From Acidobacteriaceae bacterium (lineage in GTDB: Bacteria; Acidobacteriota; Terriglobia; Terriglobales; Acidobacteriaceae), in the NCBI GenBank assembly GCA_027306745.1, contig DAHUZD010000396.1:1-6308 (forward strand): a DNA stretch of 6,308 nucleotides, read 5' to 3'. Under the pieces are notes generated by a model. That model saw nothing but the letters and a program-made list of their open reading frames with translations, was not told the DNA's origin and did no database searches. Below are positions 5,709-6,308 of the stretch, one piece after another; within the stretch, counting starts at the first letter, position 1; each line of letters starts with the position of its first letter. The position numbers and the translations under genes were made by a program.

Positions 5709-6308
5709 ATGCGCTCGGTGCGTATCCATGCGCACGAAACCAATCCATCGCCGCGCGCAAAGCCTCATCCACTGGCAAAGCGCGATAGCCCAGTTCCCGT
5801 TCCGCTTTGGCTGAAGAGGCAAACATTTTCTTCTTGCCCATGCGCACCGCCTCCACCGTGGCGCGCGGCTCGCGGCCCAAGATGCGTCCGGTGATCCACT
5901 CGTCAAAAAATGCAAAACCCATGGCGACCGCGTGGGGCACACGTGCTGTGGGAGAAGGCAGGCCTGTCATGGCGGCCATGCGATCCAAAATCTGCTTCAG
6001 CGTTAAATTTTCTCCGCCCAATATATACCGTTCGCCGGAGCGGCCCGACGTCAACGCGGCCACATGCGCCGATGCCACGGCGGTCACATCCACCAGATTC
6101 AGGCCCGTATCGACATAAGCGGGAAATTTACGCTGCAAAAAATCCACGACTATGCGACCCGTCGGCGTAGGCTTGGCATCTTCCGGTCCAATCGGTGTTG
6201 TTGGATTCAGAATCACCACGGGCAGGCCTTTGTGCGCTGCGATCACAGCCTCCTGCTCGGCCAAAAATTTGGAGCGTTTATAGTGGCCAATCATATCCTT
6301 CAGATTGA
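5707..6308 (-). CDS. hpnA: hopanoid-associated sugar epimerase/SDR protein HpnA, 5' part missing
   Basis: The C-terminal 199 residues of an extended short-chain dehydrogenase/reductase (NAD-dependent epimerase / dihydroflavonol reductase type). The frame is open to the right edge, and the internal ATG at 6294 is not the start: the upstream codons read NLKD directly into MIGHYKRSKF. The catalytic YxxxK is seen as YKRSK, residues 9-13 from the edge. Typical HpnA blocks follow: PVVILNPTTPIGPEDAKPTP, GRIVVDFLQRKFPAYVDTG, NLVDVTAVASAHVAAL, and GERYILGGENLTLKQIL. The N-terminal Rossmann domain with its GxxGxxG loop, about 130-140 residues of an expected 330 or so, lies outside. HpnA is consistently found with hopanoid genes, but its reaction is not firmly established; modification of the sugar-derived side chain is the usual suggestion. 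It is the first gene seen in the operon and is spaced 9 nt from hpnG. Confidence 0.9.
   Translation of the reverse strand, partial: NLKDMIGHYKRSKFLAEQEAVIAAHKGLPVVILNPTTPIGPEDAKPTPTGRIVVDFLQRKFPAYVDTGLNLVDVTAVASAHVAALTSGRSGERYILGGENLTLKQILDRMAAMTGLPSPTARVPHAVAMGFAFFDEWITGRILGREPRATVEAVRMGKKKMFASSAKAERELGYRALPVDEALRAAMDWFRAHGYAPSA

Larger units (their letters stand above)
1..6308 (-). other. hopanoid biosynthesis operon, partial at both ends
   Basis: Seven co-directional genes in the order hpnA, hpnG, dehydrogenase, dehydrogenase, hpnC, hpnD, hpnE fill the window on the minus strand. The intergenic distances (9, 39, 26, 23, -4 and 54 nt) argue for a single transcript. Neither the promoter, which must be upstream of hpnA beyond 6308, nor the operon end beyond position 1 is visible. 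The set combines the squalene-forming module (HpnC, HpnD, HpnE) with two side-chain genes (HpnA, HpnG). HpnH, squalene-hopene cyclase and the other hpn genes are not in the window and may flank it. Cotranscription is inferred from spacing only. Confidence 0.85.

Noticed and set aside
5137..5814. A 225-codon open frame on the plus strand opposite hpnG and the end of hpnA
   Set aside because: It lies antisense to two well-supported genes. Its translation is rich in His, Arg, Cys and Ser with no recognisable motif, as expected from the complement of GC-rich coding sequence.
6292..6294. ATG at 6294 as the start of a short 195-residue gene
   Set aside because: The frame is open to the window edge and the conserved HpnA sequence around the catalytic YxxxK begins there. 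The N-terminal Rossmann domain must lie outside the window.

Overview
The window is a stretch of a bacterial hopanoid (sterol-like triterpenoid membrane lipid) biosynthesis operon. Every gene I can support is on the minus strand, so transcription runs from right (6308) to left (1). In transcription order: hpnA (5' end outside the window), hpnG, two adjacent zinc-dependent medium-chain dehydrogenases, hpnC, hpnD and hpnE (3' end outside the window). The genes are tightly packed. The gaps are 9, 39, 26 and 23 nt, then a 4-nt overlap (hpnC/hpnD), then the widest gap of 54 nt (hpnD/hpnE). There is no room for an internal promoter of ordinary size except possibly inside genes. No RNA genes, mobile elements, CRISPR arrays or long repeats are visible.

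Organism: I infer a member of the Acidobacteriota (Terriglobia-like). The reasons are the moderately GC-rich sequence, the style of the HpnC/HpnD/HpnE proteins (for example the HpnE motif DNCQHLLLGSCTNL), and the mixing of hpn genes with zinc dehydrogenases. This rests on remembered family features rather than a search, and another soil or peat phylum is possible.

How the genes work together: HpnD joins two farnesyl diphosphates to presqualene diphosphate, HpnC converts that to hydroxysqualene, and HpnE reduces it to squalene. This is the three-enzyme bacterial alternative to a single squalene synthase. Squalene would then be cyclised by squalene-hopene cyclase (HpnF/Shc), which is not in this window. 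HpnA and HpnG belong to the later side-chain branch. HpnG removes adenine from adenosylhopane, which is made by the radical-SAM protein HpnH (also not in the window). HpnA is an extended-SDR protein of uncertain function.

The most interesting part is the pair of zinc dehydrogenases (2783-3847 and 3874-4977) lying between the side-chain gene hpnG and the squalene genes hpnCDE. They resemble polyol/threonine-type dehydrogenases. They keep the catalytic and structural zinc ligands, and appear to differ in cofactor preference (NAD-type Asp in one, Val-Lys-Arg in the other). They are candidates for the poorly defined redox steps of extended hopanoid side-chain synthesis, such as ribosylhopane to bacteriohopanetetrol. 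Secondary observations are a terminator-like hairpin plus U8 tract between hpnD and hpnE, and an apparent insertion near the middle of HpnD.
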